Part shown: one piece after another, positions 36,491-48,205 of the stretch
How the letters are laid out: each line of letters starts with the position of its first letter
Numbering within the stretch: position 1 is the first letter of the stretch
Origin: Cryptomeria japonica
Lineage: Eukaryota > Streptophyta > Pinopsida > Cupressales > Cupressaceae
NCBI RefSeq assembly: GCF_030272615.1
Contig: NC_081415.1
Span: 187,862,270-187,926,269 of the forward strand
Length of the DNA: 64,000 nucleotides
Reading direction: 5' to 3'
The notes under the pieces: generated by a model
The model's input: the letters and a program-made list of their open reading frames with translations, nothing else
Told to the model about the DNA's origin: nothing
Database searches by the model: none
Position numbers and translations under genes: made by a program

Positions 36491-38149
36491 TGTGTAGGGA
36501 AAAAAAGTGAGACTAGGCTAACATGCCCTAATCCTACCTTTTGACACACATTGTGGAATACGAAAGAGCCTAGAGGTATCACACATTTGGCTACTTCTTT
36601 TTGTGGAAGAGAGAGCCATGGGCTACCTATTAGGGTTTCTATTCCTTTCTTGTAATTGAAAGATAAAATGATGCAAGTTCAATTCCTAACCCCAAGTGCA
36701 AGTATGAACTAATAACAAGATTGTAGAATTGAGATTAAACAATGGAAAGCTATAAACACAAGGACAAGACAAGAATGCAGATGCATACCCAGAGTTAAAA
36801 TCTGAGTGAAAATGTTCAGGACGGGGGCACAAGTGCCACTGTCCTGAAACTGCTCCTAAAACTGTTGTTTTGCACCCTGAAAAGCTGTCAGAAAATGTTG
36901 AGACTTGCTGTCTAACTGAGGGACCAGGGTGCTAGCGCCACTGTCCCAGGGACCAGGGTGCCCGGTGCCCCTGTCCTAGCAGGACCAGGGTGCCCCACAC
37001 CCCTGTCCTGGTCTTTTGCCCTGAAATTTGGTGTGTAGCTTAGTTTCTATCTGCTTCTGCCAGATCTGCAACTTGCAGCGTCATCCGAATCCCAAAATCT
37101 GCACTTATATCTGAAAAGGTATGGTGGGCGGCTATATAGGGTTTTGCCTTAGTCAAACCCCTGCTTTGGTGATTTCCACCTCCATGAATAGCCAATTTGT
37201 ATTGTAAAAGTAGTGTGTGTGCAGACCTTGTGTGTGTGCAAGATCCTAAAATGCAATTAAGCAAACTAGAGCAACCTAGAAAGTAAACCCTAATTGCTTG
37301 TAAATGATAATGTAAATGCTCCAAACCAAGATGCAAAGTGATCTAAAGCATGAATACAAATGATATAATGAGGCTTATGCAAAGACATGAAAACAACATG
37401 AAATCATACCCAACCCCAAGGGAGGGGTACAAGCCAATCTTCAGTCGGTGATCCCTTATTGCTCTTCAACGCCTTCAAAGCCCTAAATGGATGAATGAAA
37501 TTGATGAATGCTTGATGGATGGATGTTGAATGTTACTGAAGTCTTCAAAGATCTGCTCTTTCGCTGCATAGAAGGTCCTTGAAACTAAAATTTTGATCCT
37601 TTCAAATGAAGAAAGAGAGCTCTTATATATGAAACCCTAGGTCTTAATTTCAACTTTTGGCTGACCTAGAGATTGAATCTCCCGCCAATTTCTTGGGGTT
37701 AAGCTTTATTTTACGATTGGATCGCGCTCCTAAAATTTTGAGAAAAATGTCCAGGACCGTGTGCACTCCGGATGCCATGGTCCCGGCAACTTCTCACCAA
37801 ATTTTCAGGGCCATCGGATATGATGATTGTAGAGAGAATCCCGAAGTTACAAGTGATTTCGAGATGTTTTGACCCTCGAAATCAAGCCCCCAAGTTCAAA
37901 ATAGGACCTAATTAGGGTTTTTGATTAAATGATGTATTGGAGGAATAAAATGAAAAGGGCACACTTTAATGAAAGGGCCCAACTTTATGATGTGGAAGAT
38001 GATGAAATAGAACCTTAGACCTAATTAATTTAATTAATTAAGTTCTAAAGGGAAAATGTGATGCAAAGTGCAAGATGCGCCAAGGCGGGAGCTAAACCGA
38101 ATGTGAAATTGTACCCCTTTAGCAAGTGCGTACAATTTTTGACGCTACA
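36491..38149 (-). repeat. 5' LTR of gypsy D
   Basis: Partner of 25467-27127, same ends. The right edge ctaca abuts the target duplication ggcac (38150-38154). Confidence 0.93.
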
Positions 38150-38154
38150 GGCAC

Positions 38155-39139
38155 AGTATGAGGATACCCGCGAAAATGTCATGAAAGGTTCTCCACTCTT
38201 TTGTTTGGTGTTACACAGGTCTAGCATGGTTACTTCATGTTGTATATTATAAGAGTATTGTGAAACAAACTTATCTGCTAACTCTGAAAATGATCTGATT
38301 CCAGGTGGAAATTTGGAGAACCATTCCATAGATAGTCCAATTAAGCTTTTCAAGAATAGTCTCATTAAGTAGGTATCCCCATGTACAAACTCCATACTCA
38401 TTGTGCAAAATTATCATATATGATCTTGAGGGTCAGTGCTTCCATCATATTTTTTGTATCTAGGAGTTTAAAAGCCTATAGGAAATGGTATCATGTTTAG
38501 ATTTATGTCGAATGGATAAGGACATATTTCTTGAAGTGAGTATCACCTGATATTTCCTCTTTGCATATCTTGAATTTTTGTTTGCATTGTTTGTAGTTGT
38601 TGTGTGAGAGTCGTGATAGGATTATCAACATGATTTGTTCTTCCATAACCTTGATTTTGTATTCTAGGAGGATCTTGATCTCTTCTTGGTTCATCCTTAG
38701 TTCTTCTTTTATCTTCATTGGGTTGAATGTTATTCAAAATTTCTACTTCATCTCTTTTGGGAATGTAAGTCTCTTCATTGGTTCGGGTGTTACAAGGAAT
38801 TGACGTGTCATTCATTTTGAGACCAAAGATGTCCTCATATTGTTTGTTATTAGGAGGAGGATCAATTTTCTTTTGTGTCAATTTGTTTATATCAAAGTCT
38901 TGAGGGAGTGTAGCACCAGATTTGGCTAACATTAGAAAATATTTTTCTTTTTCTTCCTCCAACAATTTTTGCATAAATTTATCGAATTGGGGATCTTTCT
39001 TGATGTCTCTGATGTTTTGGTCTGTTATTTCTCCTTCAACTTGTATTTCCTCTTCATGTTCCATGATTATATTTGTTTCCAATGTTTCGATTTCAGTCTC
39101 TGCAATTTTTCATCTCTGAGCTCTAGTTAGAACGGGCAT
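38155..39139 (-). pseudogene. Gypsy C gag, N-terminal part
   Basis: An ATG at 39139 (minus) opens MPVLTRAQR, a typical start for this gag class, followed directly by a TGA. The frame then continues through KIAETEIETLE, LTQKKIDPPPNNKQYEDI and a Gln-rich coiled stretch. After further stops the capsid-type gag domain appears (about 38155-38480): PFPIGF, KYDGSTDPQDH, MEWFSKFPPGIRSFSELADK. It is cut at 38154 by gypsy D; the remainder is at 24351-25461. Confidence 0.85.
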
Positions 39140-41294
39140 ACACGTTTGTTATTTTGCTAGTATTTGATTGTCCAAATGGTTGTTTTGATAAGTGATCACT
39201 AGTCAATTTCAAGGCAATAAAGTGATATGACACTAAAAGAGAATTCAAGTGTGTAAAAGTTTGCAAGTTTTTTGATCTTCAGTTTAGGAGTGCAATTGTT
39301 ATGATTTGATAAGAACCAAGTCCAGTAGGAATGATATATCCTATGATGTGGGACAAGATTATCTTGACCAAACGTTTCAGTTTTGTGATAAAGGATGATT
39401 GCTCCTGATGAGAAACTATGTTTGAGTGATCAGTTTATCAAAGAGGGTGATAATGCACTTTGAGATGTTTAGATCTTGAACTTGTTGAGGGTGAGCACTT
39501 GAAAATCTTGGGGTGTTTATCTTCTAGAGTTTGATTTTGATGGGTGATAACTTGACCAAGCAAACCAAGAAGACAATCTAAGCACAGACTGACAGATAAT
39601 AGGTGTTTATGTTTACTGCAAATTTATCAGGCAGAAATGATAAATCTGAAATAGGCATGCAGGACACAGCTCTGGACTGACAAATGCAGAGTTTCGTACG
39701 ACTAGATATGCAGTTTAGAACAACACAAGATATGAGTCTGTATGAAAAAGAAAAAGTTTTCATGTAACAAGAAGAGGCTCGTACGACACACTTTTCTAAA
39801 CCATATGACAAAATAGCTTACTCGTACGACACAGAATATTGTGTAGCGCGACACAAAATTTTATGCAAACAGGTTCATACGACAAAGATCCTAACTCGTA
39901 CGACAGATAACCAGACAAAGATAAAAAATGTTTGTTTGGTTAAATTTTTGATAACTGAAGTTAAATGTTTTTCTTATGTCGTCCATTTTTTGGATGTATA
40001 ATTTGTCTATTTAGGGATGAATACACAACAAACACATGATGTGATAAATGACTCCAAGCATGCTAAACCCTAAGGAAGTTGGCTGAGAATGAAAACCTTT
40101 TCTTGCTGACTTAGGTACACACCCAATAGCTAATCAAAATATGAACACTGAGTCTCACGCAATGGATTCTCAACGCTATATTATCCGACTCCAAATGGTA
40201 ATGGGGGCATGATATGGCAATTGTCTTGAGAGAGTTACTATCTCTCTTGCACAAAGATTATCACCCTTTCGGAGGTGAATCGGGTAGCTTCTACCTTAAC
40301 TAGAACTAGTAAGGGATCCGTTTGGCACGTCGAGGTATAAACTCAATTAACAGGTCTCCCAGCCTTGAAAACCAAGGTTTGATATACCCGAAGGTACAGA
40401 GGAGAGCTATTCCCAAGCACTGCCACTGTCTTGATTTTCATCAAGAACATATTTATTTTATAGTGGGTTTGATTACTTGGCATTAGCCATTCCCACTTAG
40501 GTCGTTCCCCTCTCACCGACCTTAATGGCTAAGAGTTATTACTCCTTGGGAGGACAGGCTTGCTAAAGAAATACAATAATGAAAGCAAAAGATGAGTCTA
40601 GCTTTTTGATCACCTAAGAAAGGTGAGATCATACCTGCCTATCATCAAAGACACGAAAGACATAATCGTTCATTTCTTAGCCCAAATTGAAGTGTGCCTA
40701 GAAAATTTACATGAATACTCAAAGTTTAGTCAGATTCATAGGCAACCTGCAAAATATATCCATTAGTAATCATTGATTGGTTTTTGAATTATGTCTTTGA
40801 CAAGCATATCTTCATCAATCGTCATGCAAAAAAGAGTTAGGCTGCCAAAATCTCACAAACCAGTCAAGGTTAGTGTTAGAAAATCTCAGATTAGAATCAG
40901 AAAACCCTAACATGCAGTTTATCAAAAAATCACATATGCAAAAACTCGTATGACATGATTTATAAGATAGTACGACAAATATTTAGACCTCTGACACAAG
41001 CCAAAAACCAAATCATACGACACATAATTGTGATTAGTACGAGTAAAGAATTTGTAAGAAATAGACTCGTAAGACACAGCTTTAGACCTAGTACAAATAA
41101 AGAATTTGCAACATAAAACCTCATACGACACAGATTTATACCTAGTATGAGATGTTGTCCTAGGATAAAAGGAAGTTTGTACGAGCTAAAAAGGCAACTC
41201 GTATGAATTTCTGAACCAGAGCTGGACAAAGATGAAGTTTTTGAAAATTAAGAGGCCAAAAGTGATGATTCCGGTCCCATGGTGGGTGCCAAAA
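39140..41294 (-). other. Leader of gypsy C with iterated motif and tRNA-Lys-like PBS
   Basis: About 2.15 kb between the PBS and gag, without a gene. The PBS on the minus strand, TGGCACCCACCATGGGACC (41275-41293), resembles the tRNA-Lys complement TGGCGCCCACCGTGGGG with a few changes. A short motif close to ctcgtacgacacag (plus) recurs many times in two clusters, about 39690-39910 and 40940-41210. Confidence 0.75.
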
Positions 41295-42329
41295 TGTCGT
41301 GCTCTATGAAATTGTACCTGTACCTATAAACACAATGCACTCAATAGATCATTACAAGCATGGTTAGTGAATTTAAATCAAAGAAAGATAAAACCACAAC
41401 TAAGCGATCTATCGCCTCTTAGTAAATGCGAGTATGAATTTTGCTTTCAGATCTTGTTATGCAAATTCCAGTGACTTGACTACACTTAGATGGAGGATTT
41501 GAATGATGAAGATGAATGATCTAGCAAGAATAGCATGATTAAGCTACATGATTCTAGAAAATAGGCTAGAATGAAGATGAGATTAAGCTAAAATTGAGCA
41601 TGATAACATTTCTAAAATGATAAGCTATAAGCTAGATGCCTATAGTAACAATACATGAGATGAGATGATATGGGATGATCAAATGATATGAATTGGGACC
41701 ATTATTGCTCCAAAATGGGGTCTATTTATAGGATTTCCCAAGGTTAGGGGTGAGGTGGCAGGAATCAATGGTCAAGATTGATTTGAAGATATCAATGGTT
41801 AAACTGGAGGAGGTTGGCAAAGGGGTTGGACTAAACGGAACATCTGTCATCTCTATGGTGACAAGTGTCAAGAGGCTTCTAGAAGAGGTTGGATGAAAGG
41901 GAACACTTAGTGACAAGTTTCACAAAGGTTCTAGAATAGGTTGGATGAAAGGGAACATGTGGGTAGGTATAATGGGTTAGGTTTAGGAATGGTTAGGTTA
42001 GGTGGTTAAATGTTAGGAGAATTTGAATTTAGAAATTCAATTAATAGGAAAAGGCTAATTAATTTCAACAACTCATAATTGATTTGTTTTAATTAATTAA
42101 ATGGTTAGAAGAAATGATTTTGATGGAAGGAATTAATTAATTTGAATTAATTAATCAAAGGAGATTAGTGAGATGAACCTATTTAATAAATCCTTAGATT
42201 TATTAATAAGTAGATGAAAGTGGAGGATTTAATCAAATTGTTGATGAATTCAATTAAATTGGGGAGGGAGATTAATTAAATAATTGCTTATTCAATTAAT
42301 TATCTTCAAACCATTTTTAGGTGTATACA
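41295..42329 (-). repeat. 5' LTR of gypsy C
   Basis: Partner of 15240-16273, followed on the right by the target duplication caact (42330-42334). Confidence 0.92.
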
Positions 42330-42334
42330 CAACT

Positions 42335-43806
42335 AAGCAATGCAAGATGGGTCTTGGCTACATGGCCATGTTAGGTACCCATGTACAAATGCAAATGCAA
42401 TCTCCCATGAATGGAGAAAGAGAGAAAAAACTAATGGGAAAAAACTCTCTCCCAAAAGAGAAATGAAAAAAGCACACATTTCTCTCAATGATTAGAAGAA
42501 GAGACCGTGAAGCCCCCCTTCAATGTTGAATCTCCTGCAAAGATGGTCCAATGATGATGACCAAAATACCTACCCATAAGGAAGAAAGAGAGGCAATATT
42601 GCACCAATAATGTCGAAGTGTGACAAAACTAGGTACCAAGTCGATGACAATGAATCACTCGCTGCAACAAAATAAAGATCAGGCATGGAGACAACCTGCT
42701 TTGAGCATCATCTGGATACTTGTAAATGGAAAAAATATTGGTACAATCTAAGTCTCACGAGAGCTATGCACCAAGTCTCAAAAGATATTCCTAATCTATG
42801 TGTACAAGAGGAATACATCAAATAGTCAACAAAAACAAGATATAAAGAGGTGTGGCACTTTATGTTAGTGCGAGTACAACATTGCTCATGCAAGAGCATA
42901 CAACATGATGGTGCAAATCTGGAAACATGAAAATGATGCCACCAAGAAGCCCTATAGAATACTGTAGAAAAAGACGCCTCTGATTGGGATGTGGCCAAGA
43001 GATATAAAGGAGAAAATCAACCCCCCCCCCCTTGATTGTTGGTTGGAAGCACTGGAAGATAGGTATGAAGTGACAAGAAAAAATTGTGTTCCCAATTTGA
43101 CTTATTCCATGGTATTTGTGCTTTTAAAAGATTTTTGAAATCTAAAAAAAAAAAAACTTATTATGCCCCCCAAAAAAACTTAATTAGAAAATAAAGAAAA
43201 AAAATGAAAAAAAGTCTTTTTTTTTTAAATAAAAAAAACTTGTAGGTACACCTACGAGCCACAAGTTGCAAGTGGCCTACGGTACCCGCAAGTATGCTTG
43301 CAGGCCAATAAGGAACCCCCCCCCCCCAAGCTAATAAAAATTAATTTTGTTTATTTTTTTATTTTGCAAAAAAAAAAAAATAGAAAAAATTAAAAAAAAA
43401 TCAGACCTATACCTGCAAGTTCGTACGACGGGCCAGGAGGGAAAAAAAATTCAACTCGGGGTAACAGAGGCCGATTTCGATGAATTGATAGTCGATCTTG
43501 GGTTTTTTGGGCCTTCTGAGCGCAATGGCAATGATCGATTTGGCCAAAAATGCTCCAAAATTGCAGATCGCTGCTGGGATAAGTCACCACCCTCCACCTT
43601 CAAACGACTCTAGATTTGGCCACAAATGTCAGATTTTGACGAAACAAAAGGTGATTCTTAATTTTTCAAACCTCCTCAATCCAATGGTGACCTCATATTT
43701 GACCCAACAAGATCCAATAATAACCTGCAATAGAAAGCTTCAAAATGAAAAACCTCAAATTTCTCTCAATTGGCAAACCAATGACACTCAAATAGCTCTG
43801 ATACCA
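42335..43806 (-). other. Interior of element B (non-coding) with PBS
   Basis: About 1.47 kb with no gag or pol motif. It contains C homopolymers (43021-43031 and 43315-43327) and many A/T runs (43140-43400). The PBS complement gctctgatacca lies at 43795-43806, touching the LTR. Short open frames here are low-complexity and not supported as genes. Confidence 0.75.
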
Positions 43807-44317
43807 TATGAGAATTGACAAGATCTAGAGGCAATAGAAAGCATAAATAAGAGAGACAAAATATATGATAGGAATAAATTATATTCTATCAAGATGCAAA
43901 ATATGATCAACTGGATCATTACAAGATGTTCAATGAATTTTCATACAAACAATGTAGATGGGCCTCCTTATATAGGAAACACTTATGGATATGTGATCAC
44001 ACAAACATGACATGTGGCTCAATAAGAAACAAGGGTAGGTAAGAAATAGGTGTGGGTAGGTAGGAGAAACAATAAAATATTCCACATGAGGTGGATCACC
44101 CACTGAAGGTGGAATTATCACTCGACAATCAGTGGATATGATAGAGTAGTAACAAGATAAACACATGGTAAAATGTGGAAATTCTCCTATACACACTATC
44201 TCATTGTGGCACACACACCCAAGTGTCTCATACCCAAACTACTATTAAATGCATGTACCTAAGTAAACTTAAGTATAGTGTAATAATATCCAAGATGAAT
44301 AATTATTTACACCAACA
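43807..44317 (-). repeat. 5' LTR of element B (511 bp)
   Basis: Full-length LTR copy. Its plus-strand first bases are TATGAG where the other copy has TGTGAG, so one terminal base has mutated. Target duplication gatat follows at 44318-44322. Confidence 0.9.
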
Positions 44318-44322
44318 GATAT

Positions 44323-46390
44323 GAAGAGAGAAGATGACGAGTTTAAGAAAATTGAAGAACTATTTGCTAGAAGAGTGCCTAAAGGACTGGTAGGAAGTAA
44401 GTATGAAGGAAAAGAACCTTTTAAATGTTTTGCATGTAATAAGATTTGTCATTTTGCATCTAGATGTCCTGAAAGGAATTCAAGATTTGAAGAAAGAGTT
44501 AGAAGATCATTTAAGCCTAACCCTGGATATCAGAAAAAGTATAAGTACAAGAAAAAAAGAAATAAATCATGCTACATAGCGGATGAGGAAGGTGTGACTG
44601 ATTTTGATGATGAACCAACAAAAGACTCTACTAGTGATTTCGGCAATGGGAGGGAATGGGTGTTCCTGGCTATCAAGGAAGATGTTCTGACATTGGAAGA
44701 GAATGTACCTAAAGAGAAGGCACTTGCTGCTAAAATTGAAGACAAGGATGAATGGGTAATTGATAGTGGTTGTTCACATCATATGACTGGAGATAAAGGG
44801 AAGTTTCTATCTTTGCAAGAATGTGATGGTGGTCTAGTTAAATTTGGAGATGACAAATCATGTATGATCAAAGGAAAAGGAACTATATAATTGGATGGTA
44901 AGCAAAATACTGATAATGTTTATTTTGTTGAAGGTTTGAAGCATAATCTTTTGAGTGTAGGACAATTGGTGGATAAGGGATTTTAATTACAGTTCAAGGA
45001 TGGAAAATGCAAAATCATTAATAGATCTGGTTTGGATATTGCAACTGGTACATAGACAAAAGGTAATATATTTCATTAGAATTCTGGTGAGAAAACATGT
45101 TTGATTACACAAATTGATGAGAGTTGGCTATGGCATAAGAGGCTATGTCATATGAATTTTGATTACATTGTAAAGATCAGTTCAACTAAGGCAGTTAGAG
45201 ATATACCTAAGATTGTTAAGCCCTATAATCTGGTACATGTAAAGAATGTCAAATGGGAAAATATGTGAGAACCTCTTTTAAGAGTATACAAGATAAATCT
45301 AATGATGTTCTTGATCTTATTCATACCGATTTGTGTGGCCTTGCTAGAGTTAAGAGTTTTCAAGTTGATAGATATTTCATACTAATCATTGATGATTATT
45401 ATAGAATGATGTGGGTTACTTTTCTAAGGGAGAAATCTAAGGTTTTTGAAAAGTTTAGATATTTAAGGCTAAAGTGGAAACTAAGAAGAGATTGAAGATA
45501 AAATATTTGAGATCAGATCATGATGGAGAATTCACATCCGGTGAGCTTAATAACTTTTGTGAGAAGCATGGTATAAGGAGACAATTTTTTGCTCCTCGGA
45601 CACCTCAGCAGAATGGAGTTGTAGAAAGGAAGAATAGAACTATCTTCGATGCTGCTAGAACAATGATGATGAAAGCTAGTCTACCTCACATCTACTGGAG
45701 AGAAGTAGTAAGAACAAGAGTCTATACATTCAACAAAGTACATATCAAAGGAGGAACCGGTAAGACACCTTATGAATTATGGTTTGGCAATACACCTTTA
45801 GTTATATTTCAGAATCTTTGGTAGTAAATGTTATATCAGGAGAGATGATATCATTGGAAAATTTGATCTTAGATGTGATGAAGGCATATTTCTTGGTTAT
45901 TCTAATGAAAGCAAAGCATATAGATGTTATAACAAAAGATTGCAGAGAATTGTGGAGAGCGCTAATGTCAAGGTGGATGAGCTAAATATAAGTCAAATCA
46001 AAGTTTATGAGCAAGAACCGGTGGTGGAAATGATTATATCTGAACCGGTAGCACCTTTACTAGAATACAGTGTTGAACCAGTTACTGCGGCAGTATCAAA
46101 AAATTCAACAACAACTGAAGAACCAGGAAGAGGAATAGAGAGTCAGAAGATTCCTAAGTATGTGAGATTGAATCATTCAGAAGATCAGATCATTGGGGAG
46201 AATAAAATTGGAGTGATGACAAGAAGAAGACTGGCAAGTAATGAGGTATGTTTATTTTCTCAAGTTGAACTGGTATTAGTAATTGAAGCATGTAAAGATG
46301 AATGTTTGTTGAAAGCTATTGAAGAAGAATTAGATCAAGTTGAGAAGAATAACACATTGACTTTAGTTCCCCGACCTAAAAAATAAGAAT
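44323..46390 (+). pseudogene. Copia A gag end, protease and integrase (decayed)
   Basis: The frame resumes the copia gag after element B. It has the gag helical region (EDDEFKKIEELFARRVPKG), the zinc knuckle CFACNKICHFASRCPER (about 44425-44475), and the protease active site WVIDSGCSHHMTG (about 44755-44795). After a stop at about 44888 come the pre-integrase region (LKHNLLSVGQLVDKGF, WLWHKRLCHMNFD), then the integrase core with DLIHTDLCG, YLRSDHDGEFTSGEL and QQNGVVERKNRT. Together these preserve the D, D and E positions. Stops and frameshifts at about 45030, 45267, 45480 and 45824 break the frame. The linker toward RT is Pro/Glu-rich. Confidence 0.9.
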
Positions 46391-46394
46391 GTTA

Positions 46395-47801
46395 TTAAAA
46401 CTGAATGGGTTTTTAGGAATAAATTAATGAGGATGGTCAAGTTGTAAGGAATAAGGCTAGATTGGTTTGTAAAGGATATTCTCAGAAGGAAGGAATTGAA
46501 TATGGTGAGACTTTTGCATCTGTATCTAGGATTGAAGCTGTAAGATTATTTATTGCCTATGCTACCCATGAAAACTACAAGGTTTATCATATGGATGTTA
46601 AGTGTGCATTTTTGAATGGGGACCTTGATGAGAAACTTTATATTGAGCAACCTGATGTTTTTTCACTTTCAGGTGATACAAACATGGTTTGCAGGCTAAG
46701 GAAAGCTTTGTATGGATTGAAACAGGGACCTAGAGCTTGGTATGCAAGGTTGGATAAATATCTTTTGAAGCTTGGTTTTACTAAGGGTAATGCCAACAAT
46801 AATTTATATTATAAGATCATTGATGATGATATATTGATTATTGAAGTATTTGTTGATGACATCATTTTTGGAGGTGAAGATAAGTTGTGCATAGAATTTT
46901 CTAAGAATATGGAGAAAGAATTTGAAATGTCTATGATTGGGGAAATGAATTTTTTCTTAGGTTTGCAGATTACTCGAACTGATAAAGGTATTTTAATCTA
47001 TCAAACTAAGTATGCTAGGGAATTGTTGAATAAATTTGGTATGGGAGATTCTAAACCGGTAAGTAGTCCTATGGATACAAGTGAGAAATTGGCAAGGAAA
47101 GATGTTTTTGCACTCATAAATCCTAAAAGATACAAATTTGTGATTAGAGGTCTACTTTATTTGACTGAGACTAGGCCTGACATAATGAATGATGTTTGTA
47201 TTGCATCTAGATTTCAGAGTGATCCTAGAGAAAATCATGAGAGTGCGGTGAAAAAGATTTTTAGATACTTGCAAGGTACATCTGAATATGGTTTGTGGTA
47301 CCCTAAGGATGATGACTTTACATTATGTGCATATACAAATGCTAATTGGGCTGGAGATGTTCATTACCGGAAAAGCACTTCTGGTGGAGCTTTATTTCTT
47401 GGAAAGAAGTTGGTTTTATGGATCAACAAGAAACAATCATGTACTTATTTGTCTACAGTTGAAGCTAAGTATGTTATTGCTGGTACTAACTATACATAGG
47501 TTCTATGGATGAAGAAAATGTTGAAGGATATCAAAGTGAATTACATTGGACCTGTAGTTATTCACTATGATAACTTTGTTGCTATTGACATATCAAAGAA
47601 TCCAATATTTCACTCTAAGACAAAGCACATATCTATCAAGTATAACTTTTTGAAGGAGAGGTGGAAGAAAATGAAGTTATATTGGTTTATGTGAACACTA
47701 AAGGGCAGATTTTAGATATTTTCACTAAACCTTTATCTAAAGAATCATTTGAGTACCTAAGAGACGAGTTAGGGGTTTCTGCCCCTCCGACAGAGAACTG
47801 A
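46395..47801 (+). pseudogene. Copia A reverse transcriptase and RNase H (decayed)
   Basis: The frame at 46441-47499 gives RNKARLVCKGYSQKEGIEY, HMDVKCAFLNGDLDEKLY, CRLRKALYGLKQGPRAWY and the catalytic VFVDDIIFGG (about 46845-46870). The RNase H region has GLLYLTETRPDI, TNANWAGD and STVEAKY. In RNase H the usual Asp of DADWAGD has become Asn (TNANWAGD), which would impair catalysis. A stop at 47497-47499 and a frameshift near 47670 precede the C-terminus (NTKGQILDIFTKPLSKE), ending at about 47801. The last part, from 47672, is duplicated at 56277. Confidence 0.91.
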
Positions 47802-48205
47802 TTAATGCTTTTTGGCATCAGTCCAGTATATATTATCAGATATATTATTCATTCTATTACTGATGATACTGCTTAGGGGGAGTAGTTATCCTTATGTTTC
47901 AGTAATTTTTATTTTTTCTTTGATATTTTTGCTAGATTTTTGGTATTGATGTCAAAGGGGAGAGATATTGATGTGAAAAACTTAAGGATTTGTATACATT
48001 ATGGGGATATATATATGTGTGTAAAATGAAGATTTACAGAGATATCATTCACATGGGGAGTTTGGTCTTTATTTCAGAATTTAATTGCTATATCTTTGAG
48101 TGGGAGATTGTTGGTTGTCTTCCATTGGGGGAGACTTGTTTGGCATTTCTTGGTACTTAGGTGTTTTTCACATCTAGTGTTTATATCAATGCCAAAGGGG
48201 GAGAT
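47802..48205 (+). other. Copia A 3' untranslated region and polypurine tract
   Basis: Non-coding sequence after pol. The tract caaagggggagat (48193-48205) adjoins the 3' LTR. A second purine-rich match, caaaggggagaga (about 47954-47966), lies upstream and could be an additional primer tract. Confidence 0.75.

Larger units (their letters stand above)
25467..38149 (-). mobile_element. Gypsy D: Ty3/gypsy element carrying an antisense plant mobile domain gene
   Basis: LTRs 25467-27127 and 36491-38149 (about 1.66 kb) have TG..CA ends (TGTGTAGGGAAAA...GACGCTACA, plus strand). Perfect target-site duplications ggcac lie at 25462-25466 and 38150-38154 in the gag of gypsy C. On the minus strand it has a PBS (TGGTGAACCCGACGTGAA), a short N-terminal region, protease, a G-patch-like linker, RT, two RNase H domains and integrase, ending at about 30761. 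About 3.6 kb of extra DNA then holds a plus-strand PMD gene. The purine tract AAGTGGGGGCTAAA (27128-27141) precedes the 3' LTR. No gag capsid domain was found. It is the youngest-placed layer and the best-preserved gypsy here. Confidence 0.94.
15240..42329 (-). mobile_element. Gypsy C: Ty3/gypsy (Tat-like) retrotransposon, host of gypsy D
   Basis: LTRs of 1034 and 1035 bp (15240-16273, 41295-42329) have TG..CA ends (TGTCRTGCTC...TTGTATACA on the plus strand). Perfect target-site duplications caact are at 15235-15239 and 42330-42334. On the minus strand it has a tRNA-Lys-like PBS, a long leader, gag, protease, a G-patch-like linker, RT, two RNase H domains, integrase and a purine tract (AAAGAGGGGCAAAA at 16274-16287). 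Removing gypsy D and the solo LTR leaves about 13.3 kb, which fits the large Tat/Ogre class. Coding regions carry many stops, so it is inactive. Confidence 0.92.
14770..44317 (-). mobile_element. Element B: non-autonomous LTR retrotransposon, host of gypsy C
   Basis: LTRs at 14770-15188 and 43807-44317 share TGTTGGTGTAAATAATTATT at their minus-strand start. Perfect target-site duplications gatat lie at 14765-14769 and 44318-44322 in the gag of copia A. On the minus strand, TGGTATCAGAGC (43795-43806) directly follows the right LTR as a perfect initiator-Met PBS. A purine tract ending AAGGGGGGG (15189-15197 as C's) directly precedes the left LTR. Without gypsy C it is about 2.45 kb and has no gag or pol, so it must have moved with proteins from another element. 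Confidence 0.9.

Noticed and set aside
43347-43818. Plus-strand open frames in element B
   Set aside because: They arise from low-complexity A/T and C tracts, show no motif and run against the element's orientation.
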